A stretch of DNA of 64,000 nucleotides from a bacterium (GTDB taxonomy: Bacteria > RBG-13-66-14 > B26-G2 > WVWN01): assembly GCA_035529855.1 (NCBI GenBank), contig DATKVX010000079.1, forward strand, positions 22,845 to 86,844, read 5' to 3'. Both the position numbers and the translations under genes were made by a program. This document shows positions 7,118 to 15,442 of this stretch, piece by piece. How positions within the stretch are numbered: position 1 is the stretch's first letter; each line of letters opens with the position of its first letter. Below the pieces are notes generated by a model. It had not been told where the DNA came from. It saw nothing but the letters and a program-made list of their open reading frames with translations, and did not search any database.

Positions 7118-9672
7118 TCCGGGAAGTCGCGATAGTTGGTTAATACTTTCGTGAAATTGTTTCGGCTCGCGGCGTCGTTGCCCAAGTCGCGTTGGCATAC
7201 GCCGAGGTAGTAATACGCCTGGGCGGCGACGGCGCGGTCCCCCGCGGCGCTCGCGGCGTCGAAGTACTCGAGCGCCTCCCCCGGGGCGCCCGCTTCCAGG
7301 AAGTTAAGGCCGGTATAGAGCGCGGCCCGGGGCCCGTATTCATTAGCCGGCCATTCGCGCGCCAGCTTCGTCAGGGCGGTGTTGGATTCCTTGTACAGCT
7401 TCGCCGCGCGGAGGTTTTCGCCGACCTTGAATTGGGCTTTGGCCGTGGCCCGAGTTTGGCCGAAGCGGCTAACGATTTCGCCGTACGTCTCTATAGCGGC
7501 GCTCCTGTCGCCGGCGCGGTCGTAAGCGTCCCCGGCCTTGTATAGGGAGGAGAGCGCGACGTCGTCGTCCTGGGTAGTCGCGGCGACGGCGAGGTATTCC
7601 GCAATCGCTTTCGACGTATCGCCCCGCGCCAAGTATACTTCGGCCAGTTTAATCCGAGCGGCGTCTAAGGTTTTTTCGTCGGCCTTGACCTCCGCGACCG
7701 CGGCGAGGTATTTCCGGGCCTGGTCGTAATCGCGTCGATGGTAGTAGTACTCACCCAATAGGATTAAAAGTTCGCCGTTGAGGCGGCTTTGGGGATACAT
7801 CGCGATGTAGGATTTGGCGAGCTCGATCTGCGACTCGTATTTACCCTGTTTGAAATTACATAGTTCAATCTCGTAGCGGGCCTCGTCCAACCGGGGCGAG
7901 TTGGCGTATTTTTCGACTAGTTCGGCGTATTTCTCTTTGGCCCGTTCGTAACGCCTCTGGTTGAGGAAGCACTCGCCCAACGTGAAGAGCGCGTCGTCGG
8001 CGATACTCGCGCGCGGGTAATGGCTCAGTAGCGCCGTCAACGTTTCAGCCGCGGCCGCGAATTCGTGTTCCGTAAATTCCGCTTGGGCCAGATTATATAA
8101 ACCGTGCGGCGCGTACGGGCTTGCCGGGAATTCCCGGACCAGGTCCCAGAATGCGGCCGACGCGGCTCCGCGGTTCTTTTCATCGAGTAAGCTGACGGCG
8201 TAGAGGTACGCCGCGTCGTCGGCCAGGTCGCGGTCGGCGTAACGACCGGCTAGTAGGGCCAACGTCTCGCGCCCGGCGGTACCCGTACCGGTGGCGAGCT
8301 GTAATTTGCCGAGCCGGAATAACGCGTTGTCGGCTAAGGAATGGTCCGGGAAGTCGGCGGCGAACGCCGCCAGGGCGTTGCGCGCCTCCGCGGTATTACC
8401 CACCCGGGCGGCCGCTTCGGCTCCCCAGTATCGCGCGTAGGGAACCAATTCCGCGTCGGTCGTATTGGCCGCCAAGTTCTCGAACGTCGCCTGCGCTTCG
8501 GCGTAGCGCCCCGATACGAAGTGACACCACCCGAGCCAATATTCGGCCCGGGCCGCGGGGCGCTCGCGGGCGGCGAGTTCTCCGAAGAGCGTAGTGGCTT
8601 CGTCGACGTCGCCTTCCTCGAGCAACAGCCGGCCGGCCCAGAGCTTGGCCGGCGTAGCGTAAGGGCTGGTCGGGCAGATTTCGATTAGTTTTAAGAAAGT
8701 ACTGCGGGCGCCGGGGCGGTCGCCGTTCTCGAGCCGGGCCAACGCCAGTACGTACAGGACCTCCGCCTCGGTCGCGGCGTCGAGCCGGTCGGGGCGTTTA
8801 ACGGTCAGCGTTTCTTCGAGTAATTCCGCTCCCCGGCCTGCGTCGCCCGCGGCGACGTAGCTCACCGCGCGCGCCAGGTCGTACCGGAGCGTATCCTCCC
8901 GCGCCTCGGCGAGGCACCGCCCGAAAGCCGCGGCGGCGCCGTCCGCGTCGCCCGCGGCCAGTAGCGCACGACCGTACGCGTCTTCTACCGCGACGACGTC
9001 GACGTCTTCCGCCTCCCCTGCCGCGACGAAATGGGCGGTGCTTCGCTCGAAGTCGCCGTCCAGGAAGTAGAGCAACGCCAAGCGGAAGTGCACCGTCCCG
9101 GCGGTTCGCTGGGCTGGGAATTCTCGCAGGGAAGTTTCATACGTTTCCTCGGCCCGGGCGGCGTCGCCGACGACGTAATACGTTTCGCCCAGTTTTAGGT
9201 AAACCCTGACCAGATTGGCGGGGTTCTTCGTGGTGCCGAGGGCCCGTTTGTAAGTCGCTATCGCTTTATCGTATAGGCCGAGGGCGGCGTAACATTCTCC
9301 TTTATCGATGAGAGCCGGTGCTACGAAGGGAGAAGTAGGGTAGTTGTTTATGACCCTTCGGTATTCGGCGATAGCTTCGTTATAGCTATCCATTTCCTGG
9401 AGCGACCGGCCCAGATAGAATTGGGCTTCGTCGGCCCATTCCCCCCCGGGGTTTCGGTCTAAGTAATCGTCAAAGTCGCGATATGCGGCTTTGTACAGGC
9501 CCCGGTCGAACATTTTACGGCCGAGCGCGAATGCCTCGTCTTCCACCACGGCGTAAGCCGCGCCGGCGGCGAACGCGGCGCCCGCAATTACGACCGCGCT
9601 TCGGACTGTCGTTTTTATTTGTACGCCCGTAGTCCTCCGGCCCCCTGATTTATTCACGCGGCGATACGACAT
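7081..9672 (-). CDS. Large periplasmic tetratricopeptide-repeat protein
   Basis: 863 residues of near-continuous TPR and Sel1-like helical repeats after an N-terminal signal segment (TTVRSAVVIAGAAFAAGAAYA). Repeats with the pattern of the YbgF/BamD type recur, for example EAQFYLGRSLQEMDSYNEAI, ALFTLGECFLNQRRYERA and ELLILLGEYYYHRRDYDQA, often preceded by YP.S or FP.S turns. Such proteins scaffold envelope complexes. It overlaps the end of panD by 23 bases if the ATG at 9672 is used, or by 8 if the GTG at 9657 is used; neither has a good ribosome site. The next gene is an outer-membrane barrel, and the two overlap, which suggests a functional pair at the outer membrane. The partner is inferred only. 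Confidence 0.75.
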   Translation of the reverse strand: MSYRRVNKSGGRRTTGVQIKTTVRSAVVIAGAAFAAGAAYAVVEDEAFALGRKMFDRGLYKAAYRDFDDYLDRNPGGEWADEAQFYLGRSLQEMDSYNEAIAEYRRVINNYPTSPFVAPALIDKGECYAALGLYDKAIATYKRALGTTKNPANLVRVYLKLGETYYVVGDAARAEETYETSLREFPAQRTAGTVHFRLALLYFLDGDFERSTAHFVAAGEAEDVDVVAVEDAYGRALLAAGDADGAAAAFGRCLAEAREDTLRYDLARAVSYVAAGDAGRGAELLEETLTVKRPDRLDAATEAEVLYVLALARLENGDRPGARSTFLKLIEICPTSPYATPAKLWAGRLLLEEGDVDEATTLFGELAARERPAARAEYWLGWCHFVSGRYAEAQATFENLAANTTDAELVPYARYWGAEAAARVGNTAEARNALAAFAADFPDHSLADNALFRLGKLQLATGTGTAGRETLALLAGRYADRDLADDAAYLYAVSLLDEKNRGAASAAFWDLVREFPASPYAPHGLYNLAQAEFTEHEFAAAAETLTALLSHYPRASIADDALFTLGECFLNQRRYERAKEKYAELVEKYANSPRLDEARYEIELCNFKQGKYESQIELAKSYIAMYPQSRLNGELLILLGEYYYHRRDYDQARKYLAAVAEVKADEKTLDAARIKLAEVYLARGDTSKAIAEYLAVAATTQDDDVALSSLYKAGDAYDRAGDRSAAIETYGEIVSRFGQTRATAKAQFKVGENLRAAKLYKESNTALTKLAREWPANEYGPRAALYTGLNFLEAGAPGEALEYFDAASAAGDRAVAAQAYYYLGVCQRDLGNDAASRNNFTKVLTNYRDFPEWVRKAKAELGR

Positions 9673-9997
9673 CGTTATTTTCGTCGAGCTCGATTTTACG
9701 GGGCGTCGGGGGCTCTTCCGCCAGACCGTAGGCCAGGACGATGAGGCGGTCGCCCACCTGGCCCAAACGTGCCGCGGCGCCGTACAGCGTTATATCTTTC
9801 GAACCGCGCGGTAACGGTATGGTGTATGTCTCCAGGCGATGGCCGTTATTGACGTTGAAGACGTGCACTATCTCGCCCGCCAGTAGGCCGACGGCGTCCA
9901 TAAGGTCCTCGTCTATCCCCAGGCTACCCTCGTACGATAGCTCGGTCGCGGTAACCGTCGCGCGGTGTATTTTCGCTACCAGGAACCGTCTCAACAT
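9650..9997 (-). CDS. panD: Aspartate 1-decarboxylase
   Basis: A 115-residue pyruvoyl enzyme precursor that makes beta-alanine for pantothenate. The self-cleavage site Gly24-Ser25 in the context LSYEGSLGID is intact; Ser25 becomes the pyruvoyl group. Lys9 (VAKIHRATVT) and the segment NVNNGHRLETYTI are also as in the family. The C-terminal tail after residue 95 (charged, EEPPTPRKIELDENND) looks flexible. It overlaps the end of panC by seven bases and completes a panB-panC-panD run. Confidence 0.97.
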   Translation of the reverse strand: MLRRFLVAKIHRATVTATELSYEGSLGIDEDLMDAVGLLAGEIVHVFNVNNGHRLETYTIPLPRGSKDITLYGAAARLGQVGDRLIVLAYGLAEEPPTPRKIELDENNDVVSPRE

Positions 9998-10866
9998 GTG
10001 CTTACCTCAGCTCGGAGGTCTTCTTCGCCGAGTATGGTATTGTCGATGAGCCGGGTTTCGTTAACGAAAGCGGCGACGGCGGCCACGGCTCCCTTTTCCA
10101 CCGTCGTTACCGGCGTCAGCTCTTGGGGGTGGATTACCTCGGCGTAGTCGACGCGGGCCGCCGGTTGCGCCGTTATGGTAACCGTCAATTCGTCCACGAT
10201 TTTCGCCGGCCTCGTTTCCCCCGCGGCGAAGAGCTCTTGCGCCCGGGCCAACGCCCGAAAAAGGCACGTCGCCTGGCGCCGTTCTTCCGGCGTAAGGTAT
10301 TCGTTGCGCGACGACATCGCCAGGCCGTCGGCCTCCCGGACGGTGGCCAGCACCTCGACCTCGACGTCGAAGTCCAGGTCGGCGGCCAGCTTTTTGATGA
10401 CCTGCGCCTGTTGGTAATCCTTTTGGCCGAAATAGGCCGCCGTAGGTCGGCAGATGTTGAAGAGCTTCGCGACGACGGTCGCGACGCCGCGGAAGTGGCC
10501 CGGCCTTAGCGCGCCGCACAACCCGTCCGTGAGCCGTTCGACGTCGACGTAGGTGGCGTAACCTTCGGGGTACATATCTTCCGTCGCCGGGGCGAATATT
10601 ATGTCCACGCCCTCCGCCGCGGCGAGCTCGCGGTCCCGCTCGAAGTCGCGCGGGTAGCGCTCGAGGTCTTCGCTCGGGCCGAACTGCGTCGGGTTTACGA
10701 AGAGGCTCACGACGACCCGTCGGCAATCGGCGCGCGCCCGCCGCATAAGCGAGAGGTGGCCTTCGTGGAAGTACCCCATAGTCGGTACCAGGCCGAGGCT
10801 GAAATTCCTACGGCGAAATCCCTCCGCCGCGGTCCGCATTTCGCGGGGCGATTTTAAGATTTCCAC
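9991..10866 (-). CDS. panC: Pantothenate synthetase (pantoate-beta-alanine ligase)
   Basis: A 291-residue enzyme joining pantoate and beta-alanine with ATP. The HIGH-like motif HEGH is at residues 34-37 (PTMGYFHEGHLSLM). Further family signatures are SLFVNPTQFGPSEDLERYP, the segment YFGQKDYQQ and the ATP loop LAMSSRNEYL. The length is normal. It starts three bases after the panB stop and overlaps panD, so panB, panC and panD form one translational unit. Confidence 0.98.
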   Translation of the reverse strand: MEILKSPREMRTAAEGFRRRNFSLGLVPTMGYFHEGHLSLMRRARADCRRVVVSLFVNPTQFGPSEDLERYPRDFERDRELAAAEGVDIIFAPATEDMYPEGYATYVDVERLTDGLCGALRPGHFRGVATVVAKLFNICRPTAAYFGQKDYQQAQVIKKLAADLDFDVEVEVLATVREADGLAMSSRNEYLTPEERRQATCLFRALARAQELFAAGETRPAKIVDELTVTITAQPAARVDYAEVIHPQELTPVTTVEKGAVAAVAAFVNETRLIDNTILGEEDLRAEVSTC

Positions 10867-10869
10867 GTT

Positions 10870-11727
10870 TTAATCCTCGGTGGGCTTTTCGAGCCGGGAT
10901 ATTTCTTCCCAGACGTCTTCGGCCAAGGCCACGGATTCTTCCTGGGCCGGATATCGACGCCCGCGGACCAGCTCGCCGTATTCCTGGACCGCGGCGCGCA
11001 TGGAGGCCGTTACGTCCGCCAGCTTCCGCACGAACTTCGGGCTGTAGCCGCGGTAGAAGCCGACGAGGTCGTGGAGGACCAGGATTTGGCCGTCGCATTC
11101 GACGCCGGAACCTATGCCGATGGTGGGGATGTGCGACGCCCGGGATATCAGGCCGGCGAGTTGCCAGGGGACCATCTCCAATACGATAGCGAAGCATCCG
11201 GCCTCTTGGAGCGCGAGGGCATTCTCCAACAGGACCCTCGCTTGCGCCGCCGTTTTGCCCCGGACGATGCGGCGGCCGAAGTAATGCACGCTCTGCGGCG
11301 TATAGCCGAGGTGGCCCATTACCGGGATGCCGGCGCCGATTATTTTTCGGATTCGGGCCAAAGTCTCGGGTTGGGCGCCCTCGAGCTTGACGGCTTCGGC
11401 GCCGCCGTCTTTGACCATTCTCCCCACGTGGGCCATCGTCTTTTCGTCGCTCTCCTGAAAAGACATGAACGGCATGTCCCCAACCAACAAAGCCTGCTTA
11501 ATAGCGCGGCGGACCATCGAGAGGTGGTAGACTAAGTCGTCGACGGTGACCGTTAGCGTTGTATCGTGGCCCTGGACCACCATCCCCAGCGTATCGCCGA
11601 CGAGGATGAGGTCCACGCCGGCCTCCTCCACCGTCGCCGCGGTGGGGAAGTCGTACGCCGTAAGGCAGACGATGGGCTTGCCTTCGTGCTTCAGTTTGAC
11701 GATGTCGTTGGCGGTAATTTTGGCCAT
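10870..11727 (-). CDS. panB: Ketopantoate hydroxymethyltransferase
   Basis: A 285-residue enzyme making ketopantoate from alpha-ketoisovalerate and methylene-tetrahydrofolate, the first step of pantothenate synthesis. The family signatures are clear: CLTAYDFPTA near the N-terminus, LILVGDTLGMVVQGHDTTL with the metal-binding Asp, MGHLGYTPQSVH, and GIGSGVECDGQILVLHD. Its folate cofactor links it to folK, the gene just upstream (6-base gap). Ketopantoate reductase (panE) is not in the window. Confidence 0.98.
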   Translation of the reverse strand: MAKITANDIVKLKHEGKPIVCLTAYDFPTAATVEEAGVDLILVGDTLGMVVQGHDTTLTVTVDDLVYHLSMVRRAIKQALLVGDMPFMSFQESDEKTMAHVGRMVKDGGAEAVKLEGAQPETLARIRKIIGAGIPVMGHLGYTPQSVHYFGRRIVRGKTAAQARVLLENALALQEAGCFAIVLEMVPWQLAGLISRASHIPTIGIGSGVECDGQILVLHDLVGFYRGYSPKFVRKLADVTASMRAAVQEYGELVRGRRYPAQEESVALAEDVWEEISRLEKPTED

Positions 11728-11733
11728 GAGACG

Positions 11734-12237
11734 TCAGTATTTTTTTTCGTACGACGTGAGTTCGTAGGGCGCGAGCGCGGCCAATAAGTTGCTCGTGAAA
11801 ACCCCTTCGCCCGGTATCATAACGTCGCCGGCGACGTCCATCAACGGCTTTAAGAAAAAAGGCCTGACCTTTAAAGCTTCGTGCGGGATTTTCAGGTCCG
11901 GTTCGTCGATTACCAAGTCGTCGTATAACAGGATGTCGACGTCGATGACGCGGGGGCCTTCCCGGTCCTTAAGCTTGCGGCCCAGATCCCGTTCGATTCG
12001 TAGGCACGTCTCGAGCAGTTCGCGCGGCCCGAGCCAGATTTCGACGACGAGGACGCGGTTGAGGAAATCGGGTTGTTTCCCCGGCCCGGCGGCCGGGGAT
12101 TCGTACGTGGGGGACGCGCGGTCGAGGTATATACCCCGGGCGCTTGCCGCCGCGGCCTCGCCGGCGTCGAGGTTGGCGAAGCGGTCGCCCACGTTCGAGC
12201 CGAGGGCGAGGAAGGCTCTGATTTTGTCTCGCAACAT
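11734..12237 (-). CDS. folK: HPPK, dihydropterin pyrophosphokinase
   Basis: A 167-residue enzyme of folate synthesis. It starts FLALGSNVGDR and carries the HPPK signature GPRVIDVDILLYDD, then IPHEAL and RPFFLKPL. I placed the start at the ATG at 12237, which gives a normal HPPK N-terminus; a longer reading would begin inside the promoter. A strong promoter lies at 12257-12285, leaving only about a dozen bases of leader and no Shine-Dalgarno sequence. This is the first gene of the long minus-strand operon. Confidence 0.95.
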   Translation of the reverse strand: MLRDKIRAFLALGSNVGDRFANLDAGEAAAASARGIYLDRASPTYESPAAGPGKQPDFLNRVLVVEIWLGPRELLETCLRIERDLGRKLKDREGPRVIDVDILLYDDLVIDEPDLKIPHEALKVRPFFLKPLMDVAGDVMIPGEGVFTSNLLAALAPYELTSYEKKY

Positions 12238-12256
12238 AAAGATTTTTTGTGGTATT

Positions 12257-12285
12257 ATTATAACACCGGGTAAACGGAGCGTCAA
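12257..12285 (-). promoter_or_regulatory. Sigma-70-type promoter for the folK-pan-tld operon
   Basis: On the minus strand TTGACG (12285-12280), a 17-base spacer, then TATAAT (12262-12257). The predicted transcript starts near 12250, about 13 bases before the folK ATG. It is the only good promoter seen upstream of the 12-gene minus-strand block. Confidence 0.75.
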
Positions 12286-12313
12286 TTAAAACGGTTCCCC
12301 GGGCCGTATCGCG

Positions 12314-12343
12314 TTCGAGGAAAACGCCGGCCCGCCTTATAAT
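12314..12343 (+). promoter_or_regulatory. Possible promoter for the DegT-GT2-M23 unit
   Basis: A perfect -10 TATAAT at 12338-12343 with a weak -35 (TTCGAG, 12314-12319) and an 18-base spacer. It lies back to back with the folK promoter and about 70 bases before the 12415 ATG. The weak -35 may mean an activator or a different site. Confidence 0.45.
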
Positions 12344-12414
12344 ATCGGCAACCGTCGGCCCGGCGTATCCCGGAATGGCCCGGGGCCTAACTTTCGACGC
12401 GTGGGTTACCAGCT

Positions 12415-13641
12415 ATGGTTGAAGAAAAAAAGCCGACGCCGGAACGCCGTATTACGGTCGGCACGGTGGCCGTGGGCGAAGACGGCAAAAAGCGCGTTAT
12501 GGAAGCGCTCGAGCGAGGCCGGATATCGGGCGGCAAATTCGTCCAGGAATTCGAGGAGGCGTTCGCGGCATACCACGGCCTGAAATACGGCGTCGCGGTT
12601 TCGACCGGGACCGACGCCGACGCCGTCGCGGTTGCGGCGCTTCTCGAGCGCGGGGCGAACCGCGGCGACGAGGTCATAGTGCCCGCGGTGACGTTCATAT
12701 CGGTGGCGAACGCCGTCTTGCACGCCGGCCTCGTGCCCCGATTCGCCGACGTCGACCGCGTCAGTTACAATCTGGACCCGGCCGCGGTCGAGGCCGCGGT
12801 TACGCCGCGGACGCGGGCGATATTCGCGGTGCATAACTTCGGCCGGCCGGCGCCGTTAGCCGAGCTCGAGGAGCTGGCCGTCCGCCACGATTTGACGCTG
12901 CTCGAAGACGCCGCGGAGGCCCACGGCGCGCGGTACCGCGGCCGCCTCGTCGGGACCTTTGGCGCTATGGCGACGTACTCTTTCTACGTCGCGCACATAT
13001 TGACCACCGGCGAGGGGGGGATGGTGATAACCGACGACGGCGAGCTGGCGCGGCTTTGTCGCAGCCTACGGGCCCACGGCCGCGCTTGCGACTGCAAGGT
13101 CTGCGTTTTGAACGTTGACTCGAGCTACTGTCCCCTCCGCTACAAGTACGGCGAAGATACCGACATCCGCTTCCACTTCGAGCGGGTGGGGTTCTCGAGC
13201 AAGATGAACGAGATGGAGGCGGCGCTCGGCCTCGAGCAAGTCGCGAGGATGGACGACATCGTCCGCGCGCGGCGGGCTCGCCTTGAATACTTCAACGAAC
13301 ATTTGGCCCGGTACGAAGATATCCTCGCGCTCTTCCGCGCGGGCCCGGGCGAAGAGATAAGCCCCCTCTGTTACCCGATCGTGGTCCGCCCGGAAGCTCC
13401 CTTCAAACGGTTCGAACTTACGAAGTCCCTGGAGCAACACGGCGTCGAGACCAGGCCGGCTTTCGGCTGCATACCCACCCAACAACCGGCGTACGCGTGG
13501 ATGGGGTATCGGGAAGGCGACTTCCCGGCCGCGGAGTACGTGGGTTCGCGCGGGTTTTACATCGGCTGCCACCAGAATATCACCGACGACGACGCGGCGT
13601 ACGTCGTCGGCGTATTCGACGACTTCATGAAACGGTTTTAA
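12415..13641 (+). CDS. DegT/DnrJ/EryC1/StrS-family PLP enzyme with His replacing the catalytic Lys
   Basis: A 408-residue fold-type I PLP protein. The PLP-ring Asp is at 165 (LLEDAAEAHGA). The motif that normally carries the Schiff-base Lys reads SFYVAHILTTGEGG, with His194 at the Lys position. This change is known in the sugar 3-dehydratases ColD and RfbH/E1. A Cys group follows in CDCKVC and SYC (C225, C227, C230, C239, plus C215). E1-type enzymes have a CxC-x7-C group for a [2Fe-2S] cluster in the same part of the fold, but their distal Cys is absent here. It is likely a nucleotide-sugar dehydratase or an iron-sulfur relative rather than an aminotransferase. A polyprenyl-phosphate sugar transferase gene follows, suggesting envelope glycan work. 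The substrate is unknown. Confidence 0.8.
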   Translation: MVEEKKPTPERRITVGTVAVGEDGKKRVMEALERGRISGGKFVQEFEEAFAAYHGLKYGVAVSTGTDADAVAVAALLERGANRGDEVIVPAVTFISVANAVLHAGLVPRFADVDRVSYNLDPAAVEAAVTPRTRAIFAVHNFGRPAPLAELEELAVRHDLTLLEDAAEAHGARYRGRLVGTFGAMATYSFYVAHILTTGEGGMVITDDGELARLCRSLRAHGRACDCKVCVLNVDSSYCPLRYKYGEDTDIRFHFERVGFSSKMNEMEAALGLEQVARMDDIVRARRARLEYFNEHLARYEDILALFRAGPGEEISPLCYPIVVRPEAPFKRFELTKSLEQHGVETRPAFGCIPTQQPAYAWMGYREGDFPAAEYVGSRGFYIGCHQNITDDDAAYVVGVFDDFMKRF

Positions 13642-13673
13642 ATGGCGCTTAGCGGCCGTACGCTCCACCCGGG

Positions 13674-14432
13674 GTGTCCGGCGCGCGCCGCATTATGCCA
13701 CCGGAAATATTAGTCGTTATTCCCACGTACAACGAGCGCGATAATATCGGCGCGCTGTGCGACGAGCTGCTCTCCCGGCCGGAGCGCCCGGACGTGCTGG
13801 TAGTTGACGACAACTCGCCCGACGGCACCGCCGCGGAAGCGGAGGAGGTAGCGCGGCGCTATCCCGGGAGGTTGCACGTCTTACGCCGGAAGGGAAAGGG
13901 CGGCCGGGGGGGTGCGGTCCTCGACGGTCTCGCGTGGGGTCTGGGTGGCGGGTACGAGTTTTTTTTCGAGATGGACGCCGATTATTCGCATCGCCCGGGC
14001 GAGCTCCCGCGCTTTTTGGAGGCGGCGCGCGGGGCGGACGTCGTCGTCGGCTCGAGGTACCTGCCGGCCTCGCGGATCGTCAACTGGCCGCGCGCCAGGC
14101 GGTTCTTCAGTAAGCTCGCCAACAGCTACGCGCGGTTCTTCTTGCGGATACCCATAACCGACTACACCAACGGCTACCGGTGCTATAGCCGGGCCGCGGT
14201 GGAGGCGCTCGACGCGGGCGCCGTCGACGCGTCGGGGTACGTCGTGTTGAGCGAGGTCGCGTACCAACTCTACCGGAGGGGGTTCCGTTTCGCGGACGTA
14301 CCCACCGAATTCGTAAACCGGCGGCGGGGCGAATCCAACTTGTCGCCGGGCGAGATACTCTCGGCCTTCGTGGGCGTATTACGCCTTCGCGCCAAGGGCG
14401 GCCGCTTTACCCCCCGCGCCGATAGGCCTTGA
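13674..14432 (+). CDS. Polyprenyl/dolichyl-phosphate hexosyltransferase (GT2)
   Basis: A 252-residue GT2 enzyme like dolichyl-phosphate mannose synthase. It has LVVIPTYNERDNI, the nucleotide site VVDDNSPDGT, and the DxD-like MDADYSHRPGELP, then GSRYLP and ITDYTNGYRCYSR. It lacks C-terminal membrane helices, so it resembles the soluble DPM1 type. It would move a sugar from GDP- or UDP-sugar to undecaprenyl phosphate at the inner face of the membrane. The products could feed GT39-type enzymes such as those at 22.7-26 kb. The GTG at 13674 gives the longest form; an ATG at 13695 (MPPEILVVI) is equally possible. Its end overlaps the next gene. Confidence 0.85.
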   Translation: MSGARRIMPPEILVVIPTYNERDNIGALCDELLSRPERPDVLVVDDNSPDGTAAEAEEVARRYPGRLHVLRRKGKGGRGGAVLDGLAWGLGGGYEFFFEMDADYSHRPGELPRFLEAARGADVVVGSRYLPASRIVNWPRARRFFSKLANSYARFFLRIPITDYTNGYRCYSRAAVEALDAGAVDASGYVVLSEVAYQLYRRGFRFADVPTEFVNRRRGESNLSPGEILSAFVGVLRLRAKGGRFTPRADRP

Positions 14433-15397
14433 CGGGACGGCGATTTTTCGGTAACATACTCGACGCTGTGGCACGTAAAGAAAAAAAACCCAAACCGAGC
14501 AAAGCGCCTCGACGGCGCGTAAACGTTATGGTAGTGCCGCACGGCGGCGGCCGGAGCCGGAACTTATTCGTCCACGGCTTCGTGCTGGTCTCGCTGCTGG
14601 TTGCGAGCGGCGCGGTGTTGGTGTTCGCGGGTCTGATGGTTTCGGATTACTGGAAGAACATCATCAAGCTGTCGCAGCTGGTGGCGTACGAACGTCGAGA
14701 TCGCGAAGAGAGTTATAAGCTCAAGGTAATGGAGAAGGGCATACGCGAGCTGAATTCCAAAGTCGACGACGTCTCCGGGCAGTACGATACTTTGGTAAAC
14801 GGCCACCGTTTAAAGGAAGTTAGCCCGCCGGAGGCGTTACTTCCCGAACGGGCGCCCGAAAGCCGGACCTCGCTCGAGGGTATAGAGCGGCGCGTCGCGC
14901 GGTTGGAAAAGAACCTGGCGCTCGTGCGGCTGCGCTTCGACGAGGACCCGGGTTCGCTCGCCGGCGTCCCCTCTATCCTTCCGTGCAAGGGTTGGTTGTA
15001 TCGCGATTTCGGCAACACCGTTTCGCCGTTTACGGGCCGCGTCGAGATGCACCGGGGGTTGGACCTGGCCGCGCCGCGCGGGACGCCTATAGTCGCCGCG
15101 GCCGGGGGCGTGGTGACCGCCGCCGGCCTGGAGGAATACTACGGCCTAACGGTCGAGATCGACCACGGCAACGGCTACGTTACCCGCTACGGGCACAATA
15201 TGAGGAACGCGATCCGCGCCGGCACGCGCGTCAAACGCGGCCAGATTGTCGCGTACGTGGGCAGTACCGGCCGCTCGAGCTGCACGCATCTCCATTACGA
15301 AGTGTTGAAAAACGGCGTGCCGCTGAACCCGCGTTATTTTGTACTCCGCGAGCCGTCCTCACCGTGGCCCGATAAAGTTTTCGAAACAAAAATATAA
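14429..15397 (+). CDS. Membrane-anchored M23 metallopeptidase
   Basis: 322 residues from a TTG start that overlaps the preceding stop; a GTG at 14468 would trim 13 residues. A basic N-terminus is followed by one membrane helix (about 49-72, FVLVSLLVASGAVLVFAGLM), a coiled coil (about 85-175), and a C-terminal LytM domain. The zinc motifs are intact: HRGLDLAAP with His and Asp, and HLHYEV with the HxH pair, plus YGHN between. Such proteins cleave peptidoglycan cross-links or activate amidases in the periplasm. It closes a three-gene unit and ends just before a bidirectional terminator. A second protein of the same design is at 38866. Confidence 0.9.
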   Translation: MTGRRFFGNILDAVARKEKKPKPSKAPRRRVNVMVVPHGGGRSRNLFVHGFVLVSLLVASGAVLVFAGLMVSDYWKNIIKLSQLVAYERRDREESYKLKVMEKGIRELNSKVDDVSGQYDTLVNGHRLKEVSPPEALLPERAPESRTSLEGIERRVARLEKNLALVRLRFDEDPGSLAGVPSILPCKGWLYRDFGNTVSPFTGRVEMHRGLDLAAPRGTPIVAAAGGVVTAAGLEEYYGLTVEIDHGNGYVTRYGHNMRNAIRAGTRVKRGQIVAYVGSTGRSSCTHLHYEVLKNGVPLNPRYFVLREPSSPWPDKVFETKI

Positions 15398-15423
15398 AAA
15401 GCCGACCGTCAGGTCGGCTTTTA
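15396..15423. terminator. Bidirectional intrinsic terminator
   Basis: A perfect 7-base stem GCCGACC / GGTCGGC (15401-15407 and 15412-15418) with loop GTCA, flanked by an A run on the left and a T run on the right. It sits between convergent genes ending at 15397 (+) and 15443 (-) and can serve both. Confidence 0.85.
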
Positions 15424-15442
15424 AGTCGGGGGCGTAGAAGGG

